Positions 41,838 through 50,097 of a stretch of 64,000 nucleotides of DNA are shown here, piece by piece. This DNA comes from Hyphomonadaceae bacterium UBA7672 (GTDB taxonomy: Bacteria > Pseudomonadota > Alphaproteobacteria > Caulobacterales > Hyphomonadaceae). The position numbers were made by a program, and so were the translations under genes. Numbering within the stretch: position 1 is the first letter of the stretch; the number at the start of each line of letters is the position of its first letter. Location: assembly GCA_002483135.1 (NCBI GenBank), contig DLHI01000020.1, forward strand, positions 248,001 through 312,000. The letters are read 5' to 3'. Below the pieces are notes generated by a model, which was not told the DNA's origin, made no database searches, and saw only the letters and a list, made by a program, of their open reading frames with translations.

Positions 41838-43472
41838 TCAAGGTGCAGCGAAGGCGCGGGTGACCTTGAGGTACATCATGGGCGCCTGAAGCGGCTTGGT
41901 GCAGGACGCCGAGGCGACAACGGCGTTGTTGCGCGAGAATTCCACGACGCCGCCCGCCGCGCAGATTGCCTGCACGCGGTCATACATGGCGATCACGTCC
42001 TTCATCACGTCGTATCCGGCGACGGCGTCGATGGCCTTGTCGCCGTTGAGCGGGCCGCAACGATCACCCGTGTCGAGCTCCAGATGGGCGCCGCGTGTGT
42101 AGAAGCCTCGCTGTCCCTTGCAGTGCTGTCCCAGCACGTGCATCAGCGCCGCGGCGCGATCCTCATCGACGCTGCGGGTAGGGGAGAGTTGTGCGCCATA
42201 GCTGCGCATCGCGTCGGCAAATCCGGTCCAGCGATCGGCGCCCACCTTGTTCAGCAGCACGTCTGCGGCCTTGCCGGCATCCTGCGGCACAAGGCGAACC
42301 GTGCTCGCAACCGAATATTCGCGGTTGCCGCGCAGGGCCTCTGCGATCACGTCCTTCCACAACGTCAGCACATCACGCTTGTTGCCCGAAGTGGAGCGCA
42401 GGCCCGCATCCCATGCCCATTGCAGCGCGACGCCGCATGCATAGGGCGCATCCCCGCCGCGCATGTCCGCCGTCATCAGGCTCTGGTCTTCGTTCAGCGC
42501 GCTCTGGCACTTGCTGAGGTTCTCGTTGATGCCCTTCAGCAGGGCCGCCGAATCCGGCGTCGGGGTCGGATCAAGCGCCAACATGGCTGCATAGCTTGCC
42601 CCGCCTTCGTGCAACCACGGGCGCTCGCCGTTTTCGGCAGAGTCGACCAGATCGCCGTTCCAGAAGTGGAAGGTCTCGTGCGCAAGGAATTCGACCACTT
42701 GATCCGCGTCGCTCGGCGAAGTCCTGCCCCACGCCTCGCCGAAGAAGCGGACCGACACCATCGCGCCGTCCGTGACATCGCCCCGCATGCCATCGCCACG
42801 CTCCTTCGGGAAATGGGCGATGATTATGCCCGGCTTCGATGTCAGCTCGACGCCAAGCCGGCTGGCATAAAGCGCCGCTGAATCATTCGCCGCCGTCAGG
42901 ACCTTCTCGCGCAGCCATGCCGGCGTATCCGGCGCAGTCACCACGTTCGTCTTGCCGCGCTCGACATAGGCCTCCGGGCCAATGAACACCCAGCCATCAA
43001 GCGAGAGCTTGTCGTCCTTCTCGCGGTGACCAATCACAGTCCATCCGGCGGGCAGCTTGAAGTCGACAACATATCCAAGGCCGCCGACCTGCGCGGGTAA
43101 CAGGTGCGGCGCATAGATAAGCCAGCCCTCTCCGATCGGCGTCAGTGCGGGGTAGATCCGGTCGCGTTGCTTTGTGTCCGGCTTCACCGCGACCTCGAAC
43201 CCGGTCAACGGCGCAGCGAAGTTGAGAGCCGATTCCAGGAAGGTCGCGCCCGGCGCTGTCGTGGTCCAGCCCTCGGTGCGGATGTCGCCGGCGCTGTCAC
43301 GGAAGGGGAAGCGCGTCGACGGGCCGGGCAGGGCGTAAGATGCGGAAAGGCCTGTCTCGGTGGGGCTCACCGTGATTTTCACGATCACTTCCGGCGTCGC
43401 CCTCGCCGTGCTGCAGCACGCCAGCATGGAAGCAGCGACGAGCGCGAAGATGCCAGCCAGAACGTTGCGAAT
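41838..43472 (-). CDS. Gluzincin-type (M61/M1-like) secreted metallopeptidase-like protein
   Basis: A protein of about 544 residues. The zinc site reads HETFHFWN (HETFH at 265-269 counted from 43472) with Glu289 in PWLHEGGASY 20 residues later, the gluzincin pattern. The N-terminal domain (30-180) is beta-rich as in M61 peptidases. The signal (VLAGIFALVAASMLACCSTA) ends in a lipobox or AxA site. The start is odd: after the upstream terminator the only in-frame candidates near the signal are an ATT (43472, GGGAG seven bases before it) or a CTG; no ATG, GTG or TTG fits. The distal part has several Cys (CQSALN, CKGQRG, DRCGPL, ICAAGG). Confidence 0.82.
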   Translation of the reverse strand: MRNVLAGIFALVAASMLACCSTARATPEVIVKITVSPTETGLSASYALPGPSTRFPFRDSAGDIRTEGWTTTAPGATFLESALNFAAPLTGFEVAVKPDTKQRDRIYPALTPIGEGWLIYAPHLLPAQVGGLGYVVDFKLPAGWTVIGHREKDDKLSLDGWVFIGPEAYVERGKTNVVTAPDTPAWLREKVLTAANDSAALYASRLGVELTSKPGIIIAHFPKERGDGMRGDVTDGAMVSVRFFGEAWGRTSPSDADQVVEFLAHETFHFWNGDLVDSAENGERPWLHEGGASYAAMLALDPTPTPDSAALLKGINENLSKCQSALNEDQSLMTADMRGGDAPYACGVALQWAWDAGLRSTSGNKRDVLTLWKDVIAEALRGNREYSVASTVRLVPQDAGKAADVLLNKVGADRWTGFADAMRSYGAQLSPTRSVDEDRAAALMHVLGQHCKGQRGFYTRGAHLELDTGDRCGPLNGDKAIDAVAGYDVMKDVIAMYDRVQAICAAGGVVEFSRNNAVVASASCTKPLQAPMMYLKVTRAFAAP

Positions 43473-43489
43473 GTGAAATCTCCCGACCC

Positions 43490-43523
43490 AAAAGCAGAAG
43501 GCCCGCTCCGGGGAGCGGGCCTT
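43490..43523 (-). terminator. Rho-independent terminator of the deoxyhypusine-synthase-like gene
   Basis: An 11-bp perfect stem on the minus strand (AAGGCCCGCTC at 43513-43523 with GAGCGGGCCTT at 43498-43508) with a four-base loop and CTGCTTTT after it. It lies 19 bp after the stop and just before the translation start of the gluzincin gene. Confidence 0.88.
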
Positions 43524-43542
43524 CGCCAATAACACGACTTGC

Positions 43543-44634
43543 CTATTCGAACAGCTTTGCCCAGCGCGGCTTCTTGCGGTTCTTCCAGGCCCCGCGATGG
43601 TAGGCGTCCGAGCCCAGCAGCGGTACAACCGTTGTGGCTTCGGCGAAGACCATCTGTTCGTGCGTGGTCGACACCTTGCCCCACGAGGCGGCTTCTTTCA
43701 GCGTGGACGACGAGCAGGCGCCGTCGCGGACGTCGGCCACCGTGATCTGCACGGCGTATTTGTGCACTTCGGCCTCAACGCCGAGGATCTCGGCGCACAC
43801 GACTGTGTCCTGCGCGAAGTTCTTCGGCACGCCGCCGCCGACCATGAACAGGCCCGTGGTGCCAGCCGCGATCTTGATGTCCGTGAGTTCGCGGAAATCC
43901 GCGACCGCATCGATCATCATGTACGGCTTCTTCGCCTTGGCCCGGTCCTTCTGGTGCTTCACCAGGCCGAAGCCGGCGGAAGAGTCCACGAAGGCGGGGC
44001 AGAAGATCGGTACGCCTTCTTCGTAGGCGGTCTGGATCAGCGAGCCCTTCTTCTTGGCGTTGCCTGCGGCCAGCCACTTGCCCATCTCGTGGATGAACTC
44101 GCGGGAGGAATAGCCGCGCGGCTCCAGCGAATCCGCGATCTCATAGATCGTGTGGTCGCACGCCTGCAGTTCTTCTTCGTCGATGTAGGTGTCGTAGATG
44201 CGGTCGATGTAGTTGTCGCGCAGCACGTTATCGTCCACTTGGCCGGCGGCCTGGTAGTGCTTGAAGCCGAGCGCTTCGAAGAAGTCCATGTCGACGATGG
44301 AGGCGCCGGTCGCGACGATCGCGTCGATCATCCCGAACTTCACCATGTCGCGATAGACGTGCATGCAGCCGCCCGCCGATGTGGAGCCGGCGAGGATCAG
44401 CCAGGTCGAGCAGCCTTTTTCACGCAGCGCCATGTCGAAGATGTCGGCCGCACGCGCGGTGTCGCGCGAGGAGAACGACATCTTGCGCATCGAGTCGATG
44501 ATCGGGCGCGCGTCATACGATGTAATGTCGACATGCTCGACCGTCTTGCCGAGCAGTTGCGCTTTCGTGTTGTTGCGCTTCTTGGCGACGGGTTTGACGG
44601 GGGCCGCTTTGGCCTTCGAGGCAGCTTTTGCCAT
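43543..44634 (-). CDS. Deoxyhypusine-synthase-family protein, probable homospermidine-type polyamine synthase
   Basis: A 363-residue NAD-dependent aminobutyl-transferase of the DHS family. It has LAGSTSAGGCMHVYRDMVKF, VATGASIVDMDFFEALGFKH, FVDSSAG, and the catalytic Lys320 in the family motif ASWGK. In eukaryotes DHS modifies eIF5A; bacteria have no such protein, and bacterial members instead make free polyamines such as homospermidine. The N-terminus has a Lys/Ala-rich tail (1-25). Ornithine decarboxylase upstream supplies putrescine, 161 bp away on the same strand, with a terminator between, so it has its own promoter. GGAG stands upstream of the ATG. The exact product is inference. Confidence 0.9.
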   Translation of the reverse strand: MAKAASKAKAAPVKPVAKKRNNTKAQLLGKTVEHVDITSYDARPIIDSMRKMSFSSRDTARAADIFDMALREKGCSTWLILAGSTSAGGCMHVYRDMVKFGMIDAIVATGASIVDMDFFEALGFKHYQAAGQVDDNVLRDNYIDRIYDTYIDEEELQACDHTIYEIADSLEPRGYSSREFIHEMGKWLAAGNAKKKGSLIQTAYEEGVPIFCPAFVDSSAGFGLVKHQKDRAKAKKPYMMIDAVADFRELTDIKIAAGTTGLFMVGGGVPKNFAQDTVVCAEILGVEAEVHKYAVQITVADVRDGACSSSTLKEAASWGKVSTTHEQMVFAEATTVVPLLGSDAYHRGAWKNRKKPRWAKLFE

Positions 44635-44743
44635 GGGAGGATATCTCCAGGGATGAGGACGTCATCAGGCGACGGCCAGCCTTGGTTTCCCGGACCCGGG
44701 TTTGGCGGGGGATATAGCAGTGTGCGGAGGAATTTAAATAGCA

Positions 44744-44778
44744 GAAGCGCGGGCCGGGGTTCATTCGGCCCGCGCTTC
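44744..44778 (-). terminator. Rho-independent terminator of the ornithine decarboxylase gene
   Basis: A 12-bp perfect stem (GAAGCGCGGGCC and its complement at 44744-44755 and 44767-44778) lies 18 bp after the stop. On the minus strand it is followed by TGCTATTTAAATT, a modest T-tract. Confidence 0.75.
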
Positions 44779-44795
44779 CATTTGTAACAGTTGTG

Positions 44796-46025
44796 CTACC
44801 GCACGACCTTGAGGCGGCGCGGCGACTTGCGGCCTGAGCGGCGCGCGGCGGCGGCCGCGGGCTTTTCGACGACCAGCGGGCCGTACATCGAGGTCCACGG
44901 CAGGTCCTTGACGGAGACGGTCTCCGTCTCGCCAAAACCGTTGAACCGCGTCTGCATGGCGACGCCATAGGCGCCGAGCATGCCGATCTCGATATAGTCG
45001 CCCTCGCGGATGTCGGCGGGGAGGATGAAGGGTCCTTCCATCGCATCCAGCGAATCGCAGGTCGGGCCGTACAGCTTGAAAGGCTGCTCGCCGCCTGCGA
45101 ACGCGCCATCCGCGCGGTGAGCCTTCACAGGGAAGGGCCACTTGCAGTGGGCGGCGTCGAACAGGTTGCCGTACGAACCGTCGTTGATGTGCAGCGCGCC
45201 GTCCTTCACCAGCTCGACGCGGACGAGGATGGAGCTCGATTCGGCGACAAGCGCGCGGCCGGGTTCGCACCACAGCTGGGCGTTCATCGCGACCGGCATT
45301 TCCTCGAACACCTCCTTGATGACCTTGACGTAGAGCTCAAGGTCGGGAGGCGTCATGCCCGGATAGGCCGACGGGAAGCCGCCGCCCACATCGACGACGT
45401 CGAGAATGACGCCGGCTTCGCGAATGATCTGCGAGGCCAGCTCCATCGCGTCGCGATAGGCGGATGGGTTCATGCACTGCGAACCGACGTGGAAAGAAAC
45501 GCCGAGATTGTCCGCAAAGCCGCGCGCCTTGCGCAGCAGGGCGGGAGCGTTCTCTTCCGATACGCCGAACTTGTTCGAGAGCGCGTAGACCGCGTCCGAG
45601 TTGTTCACCGCGAGCCGCACGACAAGCGTGAGGTCATCGGCGCGCTGGGTGGCGGCAACGATTTTCTCGAGCTCAGCCTCGCAGTCGAGCGAGAAGACGC
45701 GCACGCCATGGTCGAAGTAGGCGCGCTCGATAGCTTGGCGCGACTTGACCGGATGCATGAACGCCATCTTCGCATCGGGATAGCGCGACGCGACGAGCTT
45801 GATCTCTTCTTCCGAAGCAACGTCGAACCAGCGGAGGCCCGTCGCGTACATCGCGTCGAGCGCCCACGGCGAAGGGTTCGCCTTTACTGCGTAAAGAACT
45901 TCGCCCGGAAAGTTATCCCTGAACCATGAAGCCGCTAGTGACACCCGTTCCGGTCGCACGCATGCAACCGGCTTTTCAGGGAGTCGTTCCCGGACCAGGT
46001 CCAGGGGCGTATGAAACGTGAGCAA
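44796..46025 (-). CDS. Ornithine decarboxylase, PLP-dependent fold III type
   Basis: A 409-residue decarboxylase of the alanine-racemase-like fold, making putrescine from ornithine. Numbered from TTG 46025: the PLP Lys is in YAVKANP (Lys48), HVGSQ at 179-183, VDVGGGFPSAYPG, EPGRALV (254-260), and the catalytic-loop Cys in GPTCDSLD (Cys323), whose Asp fits ornithine/lysine-type specificity. The TTG start fits the family N-terminus; it lies in the loop of a small hairpin (CGTGA/TCACG, 46017-46031). A frame extends to an ATG at 46121, which has an SD-like AAGGTGGGG, but its 32 codons are unlike the host. The C-terminus is basic and Ala-rich. Confidence 0.92.
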   Translation of the reverse strand: MLTFHTPLDLVRERLPEKPVACVRPERVSLAASWFRDNFPGEVLYAVKANPSPWALDAMYATGLRWFDVASEEEIKLVASRYPDAKMAFMHPVKSRQAIERAYFDHGVRVFSLDCEAELEKIVAATQRADDLTLVVRLAVNNSDAVYALSNKFGVSEENAPALLRKARGFADNLGVSFHVGSQCMNPSAYRDAMELASQIIREAGVILDVVDVGGGFPSAYPGMTPPDLELYVKVIKEVFEEMPVAMNAQLWCEPGRALVAESSSILVRVELVKDGALHINDGSYGNLFDAAHCKWPFPVKAHRADGAFAGGEQPFKLYGPTCDSLDAMEGPFILPADIREGDYIEIGMLGAYGVAMQTRFNGFGETETVSVKDLPWTSMYGPLVVEKPAAAAARRSGRKSPRRLKVVR

Positions 46026-46325
46026 TTCACGTACACCCCTGTTAGTTGTTGAACCCAATCCGGCGTTAGTACGGGCCTTCAACTCGTTAAGTCTGCCTCT
46101 CAACCCGCACACGTCATCCAAACCCCACCTTCTTCGAAGGAGCTCCTCTTTTGAGGAGCGGGTCTCTTTCAGTGGAGACCCTTGGGAAGTTCAGACGCCA
46201 CGTGGAATCAAGGCGCAGAGCCTCGAGCCGATGTCCGCCGGCGCGATGGATATAGGGAATAGTCGAAGGGATGTAAATAAAATCTTTCGACCCTTCAGTG
46301 GGTTGCCAACAACCATTCATATTCG
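46026..46325 (-). ncRNA. Structured leader of the ornithine decarboxylase mRNA, candidate speF-type RNA
   Basis: A leader of about 300 bases, AT-richer than its surroundings, with a run of hairpins on the minus strand. GGGTCTC/GAGACCC (46160-46181) and GCTCCTC/GAGGAGC (46142-46159) abut each other, then CCTT/AAGG (46128-46140). Upstream, GTCGAA/TTCGAC (46262-46267, 46286-46291) and GAAGGG/CCCTTC (46265-46270, 46291-46296) compete for the same bases. Alphaproteobacterial ornithine decarboxylase genes are known to carry the conserved speF RNA motif, and position and length agree, but I could not match its consensus by eye. A 68-codon frame (46114-46320) spans most of the leader and may be a chance frame. 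Confidence 0.6.
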
Positions 46326-46344
46326 GCCACTATTAGTGGACGCG

Positions 46345-46360
46345 GCTGTCATGTGACAGC
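46345..46360. promoter_or_regulatory. Perfect 16-bp palindrome between the polyamine and deaminase genes
   Basis: GCTGTCA-TG-TGACAGC is a perfect inverted repeat with 7-bp arms. It lies between the divergent ornithine decarboxylase leader and the deaminase gene, next to the likely start of the leader. Consistent with a dimeric repressor operator, though the regulator is unknown. Confidence 0.45.
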
Positions 46361-46463
46361 GCGCTGTCTCCGTCGCAGCGCGCGCCGGTGCGGGCGATTC
46401 GGTTTCCGTCAGTGCGATTCGCCCGGTATGACGGCCCTTCACGGACCTCCTGGAGCGGATGGC

Positions 46464-47015
46464 ATGGCGGCGTCGGCAGTCGAGATCAGGTTGCCGGACT
46501 GGATGGCGGCGCGCGCGCTGCCGGCTGCGCCTGCCAGCGACGAAGTCTGCATGCGGCTGGCGATCGCGGTGGCTGCAGAAAATGTCGCACGGGGAACCGG
46601 CGGCCCCTTCGGCGCCTGCATCCGGAACGACGCCTCGGGCGAGGTGATCGGCGTCGGCGTCAACCTCGCCATGCCCAGCGGCAATCCACTGCTGCACGCG
46701 GAGACTGTGGCGATCTCCATCGCGGGCGCGCGCCTCGGCGAGCCCGGCGGCGTTACGCTCTTCACCTCCTGCGAGCCCTGCATCATGTGCCTCGGCGCTT
46801 CCCACTGGGCGCAAGTCAGCCGCATCGTGTCGGCCGCATCGCGCGTGGATGCGCATGAGGTGGGCTTCAGCGAAGGCGCCGGCACGCCGCAACTGCGCGC
46901 CGAGATGGTCGCGCGGGGCGTGGTGTTCGTGGACGGCGTGCTGCGCGAGGAAGCGGCGGCCGTGCTGCGCCGCTATGCTGGGCAGGGCGGTGTGATCTAC
47001 GGTCCAAAGAGCTGA
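46464..47015 (+). CDS. Nucleoside/cytosine-type deaminase
   Basis: A 183-residue enzyme of the cytidine/deoxycytidylate deaminase superfamily, TadA/guanine-deaminase branch. The zinc site has HAE in LLHAETVAIS and the two cysteines in SCEPCIMCLGA. GGPFGACIRND is typical of TadA-like or guanine deaminases. The C-terminal helix LRRYAGQGGVIYGPKS is longer than in TadA. ATG 46464 has GGAG eight bases before it; ATG 46428 is an upstream choice. The substrate is unclear. Confidence 0.87.
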   Translation: MAASAVEIRLPDWMAARALPAAPASDEVCMRLAIAVAAENVARGTGGPFGACIRNDASGEVIGVGVNLAMPSGNPLLHAETVAISIAGARLGEPGGVTLFTSCEPCIMCLGASHWAQVSRIVSAASRVDAHEVGFSEGAGTPQLRAEMVARGVVFVDGVLREEAAAVLRRYAGQGGVIYGPKS

Positions 47016-47100
47016 GCGGCGGCCTCCCGCTCCCGCCGATTGTTATTGCTTCTCGATATGCGCCGCTTAAAGTGCGTCTACGCAATTCAAGGGGAGCTAC

Positions 47101-49926
47101 ATGTTCAGAACCCGCACGACGCTGAGGATCAGCGTCGCTACGATCGCTTTGCTTGCAGCTTCGGCCTGCGCCACCGACGGACAGACAGCGAGCACCTATG
47201 CCGCTCCGATGATCTCGGCGGCTGCGTCTGAACAGGCGGCCATTCCCGCGCGCGATCCTGTCGTCGACCAGATCGCGGACATGGAATTCGACATCCCCTA
47301 CACGAAGTACGTGCTTCAGAACGGCCTCACGCTGATCGTGCACGAAGACACCAAGACGCCAACGGTCACGCTGCACCTGATCTATCATGTCGGCTCGAAG
47401 AACGAGCCCAAGGGCCGCTCCGGCTTTGCGCACCTGTTCGAACACCTGATGTTCAACGGCTCGCAGCACTTCAACGACGACTTCTTCAAGGCGACGCAGC
47501 AATTCGGCGCCACCAACCAGAACGGCTCCACCAATACCGACCGCACCAACTACTACCAGACCGTGCCGAAGGAAGCGCTCGATTCCATCCTGTGGCTCGA
47601 GTCCGACCGCATGGGATACCTGCTCGGCGCCGTCGACCAGGCGCGTCTCGATGAACAGCGCGGCGTTGTGCAGAACGAAAAGCGCCAGGGCGAGAACCAA
47701 CCCTACGGCCAGGTGTTCAACCGCATCGTCGCCGCCACTTATCCGGAGGAACATCCCTACGGCCACACTGTCATCGGCTCGATGGAAGACCTCGAAGCCG
47801 CCTCGCTCGCCGATGTGCAGGATTGGTTCAAGAACTGGTACGGCCCCTCCAACGCGATCCTTGTCCTCGCTGGAGACATCAAGCCCGAGGACGCCAAGGC
47901 CCGCGTCGAGAAGTTCTTCGGCGAGATTCCGCCCGGCCCACCGCAGGCCCAGCCAAAATCCTGGGTTCCTGCGCTCGCCGAAAACCAGCGCGAGATCCTT
48001 TATGATCGCGTTGCCCAGCCACGCATCTATGTGACGTGGAACGTGCCCGAGCTCGGCAATCCAGATGGCGAGATGCTCGATCACATCGCATCCGCGCTCG
48101 GCGGCGACAGGAATTCGCGCCTCACCAAGCGACTGGTCTATGACGAACAGGTCGCCACCAGCGTCAACGTCGCCAACCCGCAGAGCGAGATCGCCGGCCA
48201 GTTCCGCATCGTCGTGACCGCCAAGCCCGATGCCGACCTTGCCAAGATCGAAACCGCCATCAACGAGGAAGTGGCCCGCATCGTCGCCACCGGCCCGACA
48301 CAGGCCGAGATCGACAAGAATGTCGTCCAGACGGTCTCCGGCATGATCAGCGGCCTCGAAAGCACATCGGACAAGGCCGGTCAGCTGGCCCAATGGGAAA
48401 TGATCGCGGGCGAGCCCGATGGCTGGAAAGCCTCGCTTGAACGCCTCGAAGGCGCAACGCCCGCCGCCGCGCGAGCTGCCGCCGCCCGCTGGCTCACGCG
48501 TGGCTCATATACGCTCACCGTGCTCCCGTTCGGAAATCCGAAGGCGTTCAGCGCCGCCGTTGACCGCTCGAAGATGCCGCTCCCCGGCGCCGTCGCCGAC
48601 ACGGCCTTCCCCGCCTACCAGACCTCGACGCTGTCCAACGGCATGAAGGTCTACCTAGTGGAACGGCACGATGCGCCGCAGGTCAGCGTATCGATGGTGG
48701 TCGACACCGGCTATCCCGGCGACCAGTCCACCATCCGCAACGGACTTTCCGGCCTCACCGCCAACATGATGGACGAGGGCACGACGACGCGCTCGGCCCT
48801 GCAGATCGCCGACGAGGTTGATCGTCTCGGCGGCTATGTCGGCACGGGTGGCGGCGGCGAACAGTCCGTCGTCGAGTTCAGCGCGCTAACGCCGACAGTC
48901 GATCGCGTGATGGCGATCTGGGCCGATGTGCTGCGCAATCCGGCCTTCGCCGAAGGCGACTTTGCGCGCATCCAGGCCCAGACCGTGCAGGGCATCCAGC
49001 AGCAGCTCAACAACCCGGCCTCGATCGGCCAGCGCGTGATGTCGCGCATGCTGTGGGGTGATGCTCACCCCTATGGCCGCATCGTTTCGACCTCCGACAT
49101 CTCCGGCCTCAAGCCGTCGGATGCCTCAGCCTTCCACAAGGCCTGGTACGGTCCCAACAACGCGACGCTCTTCATCGTCGGCGATACCACACTGGCCGAG
49201 ATCACGCCCAAGCTGGAGGCGGCGCTGGCAGGCTGGGGCAATGCGCCCAGCAAGGCTGCGCCCGTGGCCAACGTCGCGCGGCCGACCAAGCCTGTCGTCT
49301 ACATCGTCGACCGCCCGGACTCGGTTCAGTCCACCATCCTCGTCGGATCGCCGCAACCGCCCCGCAACCCGGCGGAAGACACGCGCGTCTCCGCCTTCAA
49401 CGCGCTGTTCGGCGGCAACTTCACCAGCCGCGTGAACATGAACCTGCGCGAAGACAAGGGCTGGTCCTACGGCGCCCGCTCGCAGGTCAGTGGCGGTCGT
49501 GGTCCGCGCACGTTCATGATCTCCGCCCCGGTGCAGACGGACCAGACCAAGGGCGCGCTGGCCGAACTGCGCAAGGAACTCACCGACATCGTCGGACGCA
49601 AGCCGCCGACCGCCGCCGAACTCGAGACCGTGCGCACCAACACGCTGCTCGGCATGCCTAGCCGGTGGGAAACCTCCGGCGCCGTCATCAACTCGCTGAT
49701 GGATATCCACCAGTTCAAACTGCCGGCCGACTACTGGTCAAACTACGCCAGCACATATCGCGCGGCGACACCGGCGGACATCGAGGCGATGGCCAAACGC
49801 ATCATCCCCGACCAGAACCACATCTGGGTCATCGTTGGCGACCGCGCCAAGATCGAGAAGGGCGTACGCGAACTCAACCTCGGTGAAATCCACATCGTCG
49901 ACGCGGACGGCAATCCGGTTCAGTAG
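47101..49926 (+). CDS. M16-family zinc metallopeptidase, secreted, two-domain
   Basis: A 941-residue protein with a signal (TIALLAASACA), then two M16 halves. The first has the inverted zinc motif HLFEH (111-115), with the later Glu in DEQRGVVQNEKRQGE. The second half (from about 510) starts TLSNGMKVYLVERHDAPQVS and lacks the motif, as in pitrilysin-like dimers. This type degrades peptides in the periplasm. AGGGGAG lies four bases before the ATG. The palindromic repeat at 49957 follows. Length is normal for two-domain M16 proteins. Confidence 0.94.
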   Translation: MFRTRTTLRISVATIALLAASACATDGQTASTYAAPMISAAASEQAAIPARDPVVDQIADMEFDIPYTKYVLQNGLTLIVHEDTKTPTVTLHLIYHVGSKNEPKGRSGFAHLFEHLMFNGSQHFNDDFFKATQQFGATNQNGSTNTDRTNYYQTVPKEALDSILWLESDRMGYLLGAVDQARLDEQRGVVQNEKRQGENQPYGQVFNRIVAATYPEEHPYGHTVIGSMEDLEAASLADVQDWFKNWYGPSNAILVLAGDIKPEDAKARVEKFFGEIPPGPPQAQPKSWVPALAENQREILYDRVAQPRIYVTWNVPELGNPDGEMLDHIASALGGDRNSRLTKRLVYDEQVATSVNVANPQSEIAGQFRIVVTAKPDADLAKIETAINEEVARIVATGPTQAEIDKNVVQTVSGMISGLESTSDKAGQLAQWEMIAGEPDGWKASLERLEGATPAAARAAAARWLTRGSYTLTVLPFGNPKAFSAAVDRSKMPLPGAVADTAFPAYQTSTLSNGMKVYLVERHDAPQVSVSMVVDTGYPGDQSTIRNGLSGLTANMMDEGTTTRSALQIADEVDRLGGYVGTGGGGEQSVVEFSALTPTVDRVMAIWADVLRNPAFAEGDFARIQAQTVQGIQQQLNNPASIGQRVMSRMLWGDAHPYGRIVSTSDISGLKPSDASAFHKAWYGPNNATLFIVGDTTLAEITPKLEAALAGWGNAPSKAAPVANVARPTKPVVYIVDRPDSVQSTILVGSPQPPRNPAEDTRVSAFNALFGGNFTSRVNMNLREDKGWSYGARSQVSGGRGPRTFMISAPVQTDQTKGALAELRKELTDIVGRKPPTAAELETVRTNTLLGMPSRWETSGAVINSLMDIHQFKLPADYWSNYASTYRAATPADIEAMAKRIIPDQNHIWVIVGDRAKIEKGVRELNLGEIHIVDADGNPVQ

Positions 49927-49956
49927 GTAACGCCCAGATCGCGGCCCCACCCCTGG

Positions 49957-50071
49957 TGTCATTCCGGACGCACGCGCAGGCGCGCGAGCCGGAACCCAGG
50001 GGCCACGCGCACCAGTGCTATGTGCCCCTGGGTTCCCGCTCTCCGCCCTACGGGCTCCGGCGGGAATGACA
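49957..50071. repeat. Nested palindromic intergenic repeat
   Basis: Outer arms TGTCATTCC (49957-49965) and GGAATGACA (50063-50071), and inner perfect 13-bp arms GGAACCCAGGGGC (49991-50003) and GCCCCTGGGTTCC (50024-50036), form a large nested hairpin. The TGTCATTCC and CCCGGG-type edges are typical of dispersed palindromic elements in alphaproteobacterial genomes. It lies at a convergent junction and may double as a terminator. I see no second copy in this window. Confidence 0.72.
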
Positions 50072-50097
50072 TTCTGTGATTGCGAAAAAGAGTGGCG

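Noticed and set aside
46026..46121. Extending the ornithine decarboxylase to ATG 46121
   Set aside because: The 32 codons use many host-rare triplets and family members start near TTG 46025. It has an SD-like sequence, so it is not fully excluded.
46867..48393. A 508-codon minus-strand frame
   Set aside because: Antisense to the M16 peptidase gene.
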